64,000 bases of DNA from Calamus simplicifolius (Eukaryota > Streptophyta > Magnoliopsida > Arecales > Arecaceae): the NCBI GenBank assembly GCA_900491605.1, contig UESW01001518.1, positions 257,115-321,114 of the forward strand. The letters run 5' to 3'. Below the pieces are notes generated by a model, which was not told the DNA's origin, made no database searches, and saw only the letters and a program-made list of their open reading frames with translations. Below, in pieces: positions 12,899-22,963 of the stretch. Position 1 is the stretch's first letter. Every line of letters starts with the position of its first letter. The position numbers and the translations under genes were made by a program.

Positions 12899-13061
12899 TA
12901 AGGAATACAAAATTTTATCTAAAAAGTTACCCTTCTCATGAATCGACCCAGTCATCTCTTGCCACGTGTGAAAAATCGAATAAGGAATTCAAAATTTTAT
13001 CTAAAAGTTACCCTTCTTATGAATCGACCCAGTCATCTCTTGCCACGTGTAAAAATCCAAT
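12899..13061 (-). promoter_or_regulatory. duplicated G-box block upstream of UGP3
   Basis: Two nearly identical units (12899-12980 and 12981-13061) each contain GCCACGTGT, a G-box or ABRE-like core (CACGTG at 12963-12968 and 13044-13049). They lie about 280 and 360 bp upstream of the ATG. Plant bZIP and bHLH factors bind CACGTG (known). Control of this gene by light or ABA through the pair is an inference. Confidence 0.6.
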
Positions 13062-14345
13062 AAGACGGCGGGGTGAAATTCTTGGGCTACGAGGCCCATC
13101 GCGGGAGCCAACATGGGCTCCATTGCTACGTTTCAGGACCCAACGATACTCTTGGCATTAGCAAAAAAATTAATAATATATTTATTGATGTAAAATATTT
13201 TTTTTGTGTGTACGTATCTATAGATAGACATGGCTATTAAATATTTATCTTTAAGAATCCGCTATTCTTACAAGCATCCTATTTTTTTTCATTTTTGCAA
13301 TGCTGTGGCTTGCATTTAATTTGTAATTGTTGTGCTCAATTAGTAGACGTTTTAAGAATAAAATAAGTATATTCTTATGTTATATTATTGAAAACTTTTC
13401 AAGTTTTAATTTGCATCGCAAAGGATTGCATTAGTGCATAAGATGTTCAACAAGATGGATGAAGAAGATGTTAAAGGTTTTTTAAAAAAACAATTATTTT
13501 GTACTTAAACTTGCTATTTTTTGTGTGAAAGCTTATATGGAGGCATACTACTGCAAAAACATGGCAAAATGAGAGATACATGCACAAATAAATTTTTAAA
13601 AAATTAGTAATCATAGCCATCAAAGCATTCCTCTTTTAGTATTCTACTTAAGCTCTCATTCTGATCTAATGTCAAGTCTTAGTATTTTTTTCTTTCTCTT
13701 TCTCTTTTTATTGAATGTTTGGTTGCATTTCTTGCTTGTTCAAAACAAATTTTTGGTCCTTGAATTTTCACTCAAAATTTATTGTAGTTTTCAAAATTTC
13801 ACTTATGACTCTTTAATTTTTCATGTTTTAATAATGTTTCATTTCTAGCATCTCAAAATATGAATTAATTTAAATTAATAAAATAATTAATATGTTATCT
13901 GTTCAATCAGTCTACATGTTTATATTAAGATGGAATATCAGTTATTCTATCGATTTTAATTGATCTCATGTAATAAGATCATTAAGAATATAATATTTTT
14001 AAAATTTAATGAGCTAAAGTATAAAAATTAAAAATTAAAAATTAAAATAAATTTTGAGCAACAGTTTAAGGAACAAGAGTATACTTTAGCCTCGTTATTT
14101 TCTATCAATATTGCATTCAATGTGTTTTTCATGGACTTGCTCTGGATCTGGCTAAGAAATCACTTATAAGAATCCAAAGATAAATCCACGAAATGTTTCA
14201 AAGCTAATTTTGGGCCCGGGTCATCCCCTTCCTCACTCCAAGCTTATCACAAACATGCCGATTTAGCCAAACGTGAGACACCAGTTGAAGCCATTGAAGC
14301 CTATTTTCATTCTCGATTTCTAACATCACAATCTTGGAGCTGACT
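13062..14345. other. AT-rich intergenic DNA, no gene seen
   Basis: The stretch is AT-rich with short homopolymers and no convincing open frame, TE terminus or RNA gene. It separates the UGP3 upstream region from the 3' LTR of gypsy element A, and is the left flank of that element. Confidence 0.6.
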
Positions 14346-14856
14346 TGTCACACCCACACCCTATAGTGGTGGATATAGGAGTGGCAACCCATTGCATGCC
14401 TAGTATACAAGGTATCCAGTGACATAACAAATAATATAAGGAATAATAACTACATGTCATTTAAAAGTCAATAATATTTCTAATACAAGCCATAACAATA
14501 ATTTTAGGCTACATGCCAAATTACACAAAATTAATGTATGGGCCTATAGCAAAATTTTGGATTTAAGTTACATTGATAGAAGCTCTAACTACCCCATATC
14601 CCTTTGCTTCAATTTTATGGCTCTGAAAAATATTGTGAGATTTAAATAAGCTCGCACTCAGTAATAAGCCTACTATAACATAATGTAGTCTTTTCAAGTT
14701 TGACAAAATCAGGTTTTTATCTATAAAAATACATGTCAAGCTTCATAATTCAAATACATTTCATCATATTATCAAATTATACATATCATATGCTAAAAAA
14801 AAATTAGAAGCAGATGTTATGTAATATTTCAAAATATCATTTCAAATCAGATCCAT

Positions 14857-16461
14857 TGTATTGCCTAAATATAGCAACTTAAGAGGGAAAATGAATTGGG
14901 TTTTTAAAAAATTTTAAAACTTAGCAGGTATGTGCAATAATACAAAATCAGAGTTTGTTAATTTAAAGTGTTGTGAGGTGAAGAGAGAATGTTTAAGCAC
15001 AATAAAAATTCAATCACATAAACATAAGATTTTTATAGTGATTAAGTGCCAAACTCAGCACATACATCCACTCTCCAAGAACCCCTTAAGAATTTTCACT
15101 CTTAATTATTATACAAACGATTACAACTCTAGCCTCTCCGGCTATATTCTTGTTTCACATGCATAAAGGAGACTTTCAACAAATCTATCAAGGATATACT
15201 ACAGCTCTTACAAGTTTCAAATAGTAAGATTTAAAAGAATCATAAATAGTAAGATTTAATACAAGCAGCTCCTAGAATGAGCAGATAAAATGATTTAAGA
15301 GCACTTTACAGATTTGATGATTTGTTTCTCAATTAGGCTTCTCCTTCTTGAAGGGTGAGCTTTGCAGATTAATGGAAGCCTCCTTGGTGACTTGAATGTG
15401 GTCTTCAATGAGATTGCAGCTCTCCTTTTTGCATAGCCTCAATGGAATAATACATGAGCTGACTCTCTTGAATGCACTTGAACACTTAACACCTGTTCAA
15501 AAGATCTTTAACAACCATTCAATAGCTCTTTCAATAACTTTTCGATAACTGCTTGATCGCCACCTCAATAAAATAATTTTCTCTCTCACAAAACCATCAT
15601 TTGAGGTTGCATTTATAGCCATTTAAAGTTCATTAGCCATTTGTAACCATTGGGGGGTGGTTGGACAAGAGTGGTAAGCTTCAGAAAGTTAGAAACTAGC
15701 CGTTACTAGTAAGCTTAAGAAAGTTACTATGCCAGTTTCCTTACGATAGCCGGCTACTAGGCTGGTTATTTTGATAAAACCCTATGTAAAACACACAGTA
15801 GCCGGCATGGTTGCTGGCTACTTCCCCAATAGCCGGCATTGTCCCCAATAGCCGACTACTATGCTGGCTATTTGAAGAATGGCCTCTGTAAAAATAAAAA
15901 GTGACATAGGCTTTGCCCTAATCAAAGAAAAGGAAGTGTTCCCCACTTAGTAGCCGGCATAGTAATCAGCTACTGTCACTAGTCGTCGGCTACTATACCA
16001 GCTATTTGGAAAAGCTACTGTAAGACATGAGAGGACACAGGCTTTTAGTGATTTTTTAAAAATAAAAAGGGTTCCCACCAAGTAGCCGGCATAGTAGCTG
16101 GCTACTTGGTGAAGTAGCCAGCTACTATGTCGGTTATCCATGGGAGAAGTGCATGGATAAGTTCAAACTTCTTTCCAAACAAGTTCTAATCCTTTAGAAA
16201 ACAAATATTCTTTTGAAAACAAGTGTATTGATCTTTTAAAAATGGTTTTTGATTTTAGAAAATACAAAAGTATTGGTCTTGTTTTACTCATTTACCTTTG
16301 TTTTATCTTTCTTTGGACCTGTTGAAATTTAGAGTATCAACCTTTAGAATATCTCCTTCTTCTTGATGATTCACCTAAAATTAATTTATCTCTACAATAA
16401 AGTCATTAGTACTATACTTAATTATTTTGTAGTCATCAAAATCAATATGAGATCAATACAC
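14857..16461 (-). mobile_element. SIRE-like copia LTR inserted in the gypsy A LTR
   Basis: The gypsy LTR alignment breaks between ATCCATTG (about 14857) and GTACCACTATA (about 16463), which are adjacent in the 5' LTR. The inserted 1.6 kb resembles the LTR of element D: a start near TGTATTGCC, a GGGAAAATGAATTGGG stretch, the block TAGCCATTTGTAACCATTGG, and an end near CATCAAAATCAAT. On the minus strand a TATAAATG box is at 15610-15617. Between the box and the U3 end is a palindrome-rich array. The exact ends and target duplication are unclear, so it may be a solo LTR or a slightly larger fragment. Confidence 0.65.
15690..16137. repeat. TAGCCGGCTA-type quasi-palindrome array in U3
   Basis: About 16 occurrences of AGCYGGCW-like cores (for example near 15748, 15800, 15830, 15953, 16084 and 16115) occur in three clusters, many in alternating orientation. 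The ideal unit TAGCCGGCTA is its own reverse complement. The array starts about 75 to 80 bp upstream of the TATA-like box of this minus-strand LTR. Confidence 0.7.
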
Positions 16462-18556
16462 AGTACCACTATAAATAACATATAAATTTAATTTTATACC
16501 AATGTTACATGGTCATACACTACATCTACTTAAACAGAACATCCTAAAAGTGTATCCTTCCTAAATGTCCCATAAGGAGGCAGGATCATGGGACCAATAT
16601 CATGTCACATGTCATATTCTATCAAAGCACACCATAGGAGTGTGTGTTCTCCACATATACCCTTATGGAGGTGGGTGCCGGAGTTAAGTAGCATATCATG
16701 TCGTATCCTGTCATAGAACATCCTAGAGATGTGTATTCTTTAAATATTTCCCCTATGGAGATGGGTTTCGGAGTTATGTAACATATCATGTCAATCATAG
16801 TGGATCGTATAGGAACATATTACCATAGACACAAAGTATCTTTCTTATGTCACATCTACAAGATAGCATGTATTGTTGTAAAAGCATAACAACATACTTT
16901 TATATATACAGTGGTTTGAATATATCAAAATACAGATGTACACTTGTATAGAAATTTTTGGCATGCCAATTAGTTTGCAAAAATTGGTAATTTCAAATAT
17001 CATGTCCAATAATCAATTGCATGTGTAGGTACCAAATAATTTGCACAATTTAACATTCCCAAAATGATCATGTTCAACTATCATTTGCATATAAGGGTAC
17101 CAAATAATTTTGCAAAAATTAACAATTTCAAGTAACAATGTAAAATAGTTGTTTGCATGTTTAGGATACCAAATCTATTTTCCCATTTTTCTAATATTAC
17201 TATACATATATTAATATAGCATTAAACTATAATTTGCATATTTAGTAATTTATGAAAAATATGATAATTAGCTTACTTACCTCCTAACGCTAATCCAAGA
17301 ATGCAAATCAGTTATTTGGGCTCCTGGATACCTACAACTTAATTTTACAACATTTTAATCTTCAAAATTAGGATGCCAAAATCACTCCTAAACTCTACCT
17401 AGTCTAATCGTGAACCCAATTTTGGGCTTCAATATCTCTAAATACATCAGCCCATAGATCAAAGCTAATCCAAACACCACCTTTCTTTTATTGGGCCCAG
17501 CCTGATTTGAGGTCCAAAAATTAGGCCCAAATGGGCTCATTCAGCCCAGCACGTTGCCTTCTCCTTCTTCTTCCTTGCCCTTGGTTCACCCGAACCAGCT
17601 GCCGATGATAGGCATAGTGCCGATTGGCACGGTGGTCTCCTCCTCTTCTCCCCCTCTCTTTCTTTCTTTTTCCTTTCCTCTTTCTCTTTCCCTCGCTCCT
17701 CCTCCTTGAGCTATGGCACAGACGGCCTCCTCCGGCTAGTCGGACCTCATCGGATGCCGCTCCGGCGCGGTGGAGGCCGCTGCCCTTGACTCGGCCTGGC
17801 AAGCTGACAAGCACGCCGCTAAGCTGACCCAAGCATGGGAGCTAAACCAGGAGGCTGCTCGATGGCCCTCTCCTCCATCTCCTTGCCGCCTGATAGCGAC
17901 AACACCACCCCTCTCTCTCCCTCTCTCCTCGCGCAAAGGAGGAGGGATGCCAGTGGCCCTGGGCGGCCACGACACAGCCTGGCCACAACGCGACTGGGTT
18001 GCCCGGCTCTCTCTCTTCCCTTCTCTCTCTCTCTCTCCCCCTCTTTCTCTCTCTCTCTCTCTCCCTCTTTCTCTTTCTCTCGCCAGCGATGGAGGTGGGA
18101 ACTTACCGGAGGAGGTGGTTGCATGGCGGTGAGGGAGGAAGGGGGCCAGTACAGCCCCCTTTATCATAGCGGGGGAAAGGTAGGCCCTCCCCTTCGTCAA
18201 CGTGCATAGGCGCATGGCAAGCCTTGCCACACCGCCCACACAGCACAGCATACACTGCGCGCATGGCACGACAAGGTTTGCCGTGCCACATGGTACAGCG
18301 CGGCAGGTGCTGCGCATGCATAGGTGCATCGCAGACCGCGCGCATGCTGCAGTGCAGCAAGTGCTGCAGCAAAATTTTTTATATAGAGAGAGATTACATC
18401 TTTCCTTCTTTATAAAAATTTTGGCCTCAAAATTGATGCACACCAAATAAGATTTGAGACCCAAAATATAAGACCACAACTTTACTATCTTTCCATTCAA
18501 AAATATAAGTCATTAATCCTTTTCATTTGCATATACTAAATCACAAACATATGTCA

Positions 18557-19194
18557 TATTTCTTTTTCATTTCTTTCTCAAGCTCGCAAGTAGCCTTCTT
18601 TCAGAATGGTTACTCTACTGAACCTTGACATAGGGAATGCTACGCCATCTAAGATTGGATCCTTGCGATCCACGATATGCACGGGATTCTCCTCATATGT
18701 TAGATCCCTACTCAACAGTATGGGCTCAAACTCTATCACATGGCTAGAGTCAAGAATGTACTTCCTCAACATGGAGACATAGAGCACATTGTGTACCCCA
18801 AAGAGTGCCGAAGGCAGTACCAAGCTATAGGCCACCTTCCCTACTCTGCTCAAAATCCAAATGGCCTAATGTATCGTGGACTCAGCTTACCTCTAATCCC
18901 AAATCTCATCACATCTTTGGTTGGTGATACCTTTAGGAAGACATGGTCCCCAACCTAAAATTTTAGTTCTCTCCTTCTCACATCAGCATAGCTCTTCTGT
19001 CGGCTCTGAACTGTGCGGAGTTGCTTCTTAATCAACTGCACCTTCTTGATCAACTGCACCTTCTCTACTTTTCCAAATCAGCTCAGGGCTCAATAATTTT
19101 GTCTTTCCCACATCATCCCAATACAAAAGAGATCTGCATTTTCTACCATACAGAGCTTCAAATGAAGCCATCTAGATATTGACTTGGTAACTAT
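18557..19194 (-). pseudogene. gypsy A integrase C-terminal part (broken)
   Basis: Minus-strand 18578-18853 encodes the typical tail of a gypsy integrase: a GVHNVxxVSMLRKY motif followed by an HVIE and DLTYEE-like stretch. Upstream, to 19194, other frames carry the preceding KSYADxRRRxLxF and VGDHVFLKVSP-like residues, with in-frame stops. The CACTA element at 19195-21500 separates it from the catalytic core. No clear chromodomain is seen. Confidence 0.75.
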
Positions 19195-19209
19195 CATTAC
19201 AAGAAAAAA

Positions 19210-19670
19210 TAAATTTAGCGACAAAAAAATCCATCGCTAAAAGTATGAATTCGTCGCTAATCTTATATTGCAACGGATAAAATGTCTCAAAAATCCTTCT
19301 CGCAAACATTTAGTGACAGAATAGAAATCTGTCGCTAATCTTAGTGATCGAATTAGTGACGAAATAATTTTTATTATTAATTAGTGATGGAATAATTTCA
19401 TCACTAATTACGAAAATAATTTCCGTACTAATTAGTAACGGAATAATTTTTGTCACTAATTAGGGATGGAATAATTTCTGTCACTAATTAGCAATGGATT
19501 AGTGACAGATTTTTTATCCATTGCTAATTAGCAAGGGATATATTCCATCGCTAATTAGCAATGGATTACGACGAATTTGTCATCGTTGCTAATTAGCGAG
19601 GGATATAATGTCATCGCTAATTAGCGATAGATTAGCGATGGATTTTTCATCCATCGCTAATTATTGCTAA
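19210..19670. repeat. left subterminal repeat region of the CACTA element
   Basis: Many degenerate copies of a roughly 10-12 bp motif (TTAGCGAC, GTCGCTAATT, ATCGCTAATTAGCGATGGA) are arranged partly as inverted pairs. In En/Spm-type elements such repeats bind the element-encoded TNPA-like protein (known for En/Spm). Confidence 0.75.
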
Positions 19671-19977
19671 TATTTTTTAATAATTTATTATTTTAATTTA
19701 TTTATTATTATAATTTTAAAATTTAATTTATTGAAGTGCAAATATTTTTTAAAAAGAAGTCATGAAATATATATTAAAATATCTTACAAACAAATTTTTT
19801 TACAATAAACTTCAAAACATGATAAATATCCAATAAAATTAGTAATCAAAATATAATTCTACATGCTATCAGAATGAGGTGGATCTCTCTATGAAGCTGG
19901 AGCTGAAATATGATCAGAATGAGTCATCTCTGCTATTGTTGTCGCATCTCAAATCAAAATTCTTTGTGCATCTCTTC

Positions 19978-20662
19978 TCACATATGACTCCAGCATAATC
20001 TGAAACTCCTGCTGCATTTCTTGATAATAGTAGCATGCAACTGCTCTGCACTAATATTCCGTGATGTGACAGTGGAATGAAAGGAGGAGGTACTATGTAA
20101 AATGTGATGCCTTAGTACCCGTCCCATATACCTATTTTTCTGGCCACCAACTGCTTCTAAATATAATTGTCTTAAATCTGGCTCACATGGCTCATTGGAT
20201 CTCGCTTCTAACCAACAGTCATTGCTGGATCTAATTTCTATGAGATGCCCAGATGATAATCTTGGCCTAAACACCCTTAAATCCAATGAAACCTTCTTGA
20301 AACAGAGGTAAAACGGGGCTAAAATCAAAATCTATGCTCCGGTCCGCCAAATTTGAGGAGCAGAATGACAAATCTTGGCTGATTACCAGAGTTAAAACCT
20401 TCCTAAAGTAGTGCATGGCATAATCCCTTTTTAAACAGTTGAAACTGGCAAACATGAACGATCAATCGGTGAAATTAGGGACAGTAAGGTTTGAAATAAG
20501 GAGAAGATGAGAATGGAAGTTTATCAACAATGAATCGGTGATCGAACTGGAGGAAGAAGGCTCAACGCTTCTACTAGTGTTGAGGGTTTTAGCAAGGAGG
20601 GAGATGAGCCGCTGATTCGATCTATTCATCGAGCTTTGGAGGCAAGGATGGCCATGATGCAA
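19978..20662 (-). pseudogene. CACTA internal ORF remnant, possibly PTTA/En-Spm plant transposase C-terminus
   Basis: Reading the minus strand, two frames (20462-20662 and 19978-20328) carry the only coding-like sequence in the element. A stretch around residues 45-75 of the second frame (DCWLEARSNEP, then LYLEAVGGQKNRYMG) recalls the end of plant En/Spm transposase-like proteins as I remember them (EAVGG, then KGRVYGLGS). Frameshifts and stops break it, so it cannot be functional. The identity is tentative. Confidence 0.45.
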
Positions 20663-20837
20663 TACATGACAGAGAAGAGAAGGATTGGAGAGATGAATGC
20701 GGGGTTATGGTGAGAGGAGATTTGCAATGAATTGGAAGAGAGGTGGAGAATGGGGCCGGGTGGGAAGGGGGTCAGGAGATTTAGAGAATAGGGAGATCCG
20801 GTTTGAGGGGAAAATGAAAAAAAAAAAAAGAAACTTA

Positions 20838-21485
20838 GTTATGGAAATTTTTCATCGCTAAAACCAAGGCAAGAAAAAAAAACTTAGCAATAAAAATTTT
20901 CCATCGCTAACAATAGCAACGAAAATTTTTGTTGCTTACAACGATGAAAAATTGATAGAGCTAACAATAGCGACAACATTTTTCGTCGCTAATATTAGGG
21001 ATAAAATTTTATCGCTAATTTGATGCTAAAATTTTTTTGTTAGTGACAAAAATTGTCCGTCGCTAAAATAATAACTTTTTATATTTTTACTCACTGATTT
21101 GTCGCTGATCCAAAGCTATTTGCTACGAATGTAGATCATCGCTAATTTTCGTCGCTATTATTAGTGATGCAAATTTTTTCTTGCTAATTTGATGCTAAAA
21201 TTTTTGTTAACGACAAAAACTATCCATCACTAAAAATAATAATTTTTTATTCTTTTCACTCACTGATCCATCGCTGATCCGAACTATTTGCTATGAATGT
21301 AAATCCGTCACTAATTTTTGTTACATTATTAGCGATGATTTTTTTTTCGCTAATTTGATGCTAATTTTTTTTAGTGATGAAAACTGTCCGTCGCTAAAAT
21401 AATAATTTTTTATTTTTTTGACTCATTGATCCGAAGCTATTTGCTATGAATGTAAATCTGTCACTAATTTTCGTCGCTATTATGT
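20838..21485. repeat. right subterminal repeat region of the CACTA element
   Basis: Repeated TTTTCATCGCTAA, GTCGCTAAAATAATAA and TAGCGACGAA-type motifs continue to the terminal CTTGTAGTG. Three larger units of about 150 bp (starting near 20995, 21165 and 21330) share the order TTAGTGATG, GATGCTAA, CCGTCGCTAAAATAATAA, CTCACTGATCC, so a tandem array is present. Confidence 0.7.
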
Positions 21486-21500
21486 TCTTCTCTTGTAGTG

Positions 21501-22963
21501 TGTTGTTGTACGCAAACTCCACCAAGGGTAAGTGGTTATCCCAAGCACTATCCAAGTCCATCACAGGCTGCAACATGTCCTTCAGGATCATTATGGTCCT
21601 CTCAGACTGTCCATCTATCTGGGTGGAAGGCTATGCTGAAGTTCAGTTTGGTCCTTAGAGTTCTATGAAGAGTCCTTCAGAATTGGGACACAAACTTGAT
21701 ATCCCAATCTGATACAATTGACATTGGAATCATAGTGATCTTCTCCTATTTTCCACTGTGGAATCATCAAAGACTAAAGGGTTCCGTAGGTCTTTGATGC
21801 TTGGTCTTCACTTGCTGACACACTAAGCACTTGACCATATACTAAGCAATCTCCCTCTTCATTCCCTTTACTAGAAGTTTTCTCTTAGATCTTTGTACAT
21901 TTTGGTGCCTCCAAGGTGTACTATATAGGAAGAGTAATGAGCCTTTCTCAGGATTTTTGCCCTTAGTTCCTTCACATTTGGCACACAGCGCCTACCATCA
22001 AAACTCAGAGATCCATCCTCCATTATGCTAAACTCATTCTGAGCCCCTGACTATACAACTCCTTAGTCTTTTGCAACCCCATCTTTCTTTTTAGGAGGAC
22101 ATAATCCTATCTATCTGAGTTGGCTGGAGTACAAGTGCTGCTACATGCCCATTGAACCGCTATACTCGCAATCTAACCTCCAACTTCTCAAGGTCCCTCT
22201 AGATGTGAGCCTGTGAAGTAATTATGAAAACCAACTCTAAGGAGGATTTTTTGCTCAAGGCATCTGCAACTACATTGGCTTTCCCTGGATGATAGTACAG
22301 GTTCAAGTCATAATATTTTAGTAGCTCCAGCCACCTTCTTTGCCTCAAATTCAGTTCCTTCTATATGAAGATATATTTCAAACTCTTGTGGTCTATATAC
22401 ACATCACATGTCTCTCCATATAGATAATACTGCCAAATCTTTAAGGCAAAGATCACAGTGGCTAACTCCAGGTCATGGATATGATAATTTTGCTTGTATG
22501 GCTTCAGCTGTTTGGAGGCGTAGGCTATCATCTTTCCATTATGCATCAGAACGCATCCCAATCCCTTCTGAAAGACATCAGAGTAAATCCTCCAGATCCT
22601 AACGAAGGATAAAAATAGGGGCTAACACCATGTGCCACTTCAACTCCTGAAAACTTCTCTCGCGCTCCTTAGTCTAGTCAAACTTTGCTGGCTTTTGAGT
22701 CAAGTGAGTCAGAGGTAGAGCAATGTGAGAGAAGCCCTCCATAATTTGCGATAATATCCAACCAACCCCAAGAAGCTTCTGACTTCGATTACATTGGAAG
22801 GTCGACTCTTAGTTCACAATCTCAATCTTCTTCGGTCCATAGATATGCTATCTTTAGATAATATATGACCCAAGAAGGATACTTGGCTCAACCAAAAGTC
22901 ACGCTTCTGCAGCTTGCATAAAGTTTCTTCTCTTGAAGTGTCTGCAGAACAATCCTTAGGTGG
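21501..22963 (-). pseudogene. gypsy A integrase core, RNase H and RT C-terminal parts (broken)
   Basis: On the minus strand from 22963 downward: the end of RT (FLSQVSFLGHxLSKDxIS-like), then RNase H with the clear stretch at 22361-22561 (GCVLMHNGKMIAYASKQLKPYKQNY, the gypsy RNase H signature in which A-S-K-Q-L and H-D-L-E-L are conserved), then integrase with WDNHLPLVEFAYNN at 21394-21591, cut by the CACTA element. Stops and shifts separate the pieces. The order RT, RNase H, integrase fixes this as Ty3/gypsy. Confidence 0.8.

Larger units (their letters stand above)
14346..18556 (-). repeat. 3' LTR of gypsy A (about 2.6 kb, with insertion)
   Basis: It starts TGTCACACCC at 14346 and ends ATATGTCA at 18556, next to a purine-rich tract on the minus strand (about 18557-18575). 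14346-14856 and 16462-17450 align by eye with the 5' LTR at 39378-40888. The remainder (17450-18556) has no partner because the 5' LTR is truncated. A minus-strand TATATAAA lies at 18378-18385. A CT-rich tract (about 18005-18085) and GC-rich DNA (17550-18370) give long spurious open frames. Confidence 0.8.
19195..21500. mobile_element. non-autonomous CACTA (En/Spm-type) transposon
   Basis: The right end reads TCTTGTAGTG (CACTACAAGA on the other strand). The left end is CATTACAAGAAAA, a one-base variant of CACTACAAGAAAA. The flanking trinucleotides are TAT (left) and TGT (right), a 3-bp target duplication with one change. Removing the element plus one trinucleotide reconnects the integrase frame of gypsy A. 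Subterminal regions are packed with GTCGCTAATT and TTAGCGACGAA-like repeats in both orientations, as in this superfamily. The centre holds a decayed ORF. Confidence 0.85.

Noticed and set aside
17736..18500. 254-codon minus-strand open frame with Arg/Glu-rich repeats
   Set aside because: It lies in the CT-tract and GC-rich part of the gypsy A LTR; overlapping frames on both strands have similar length and none resembles a protein.
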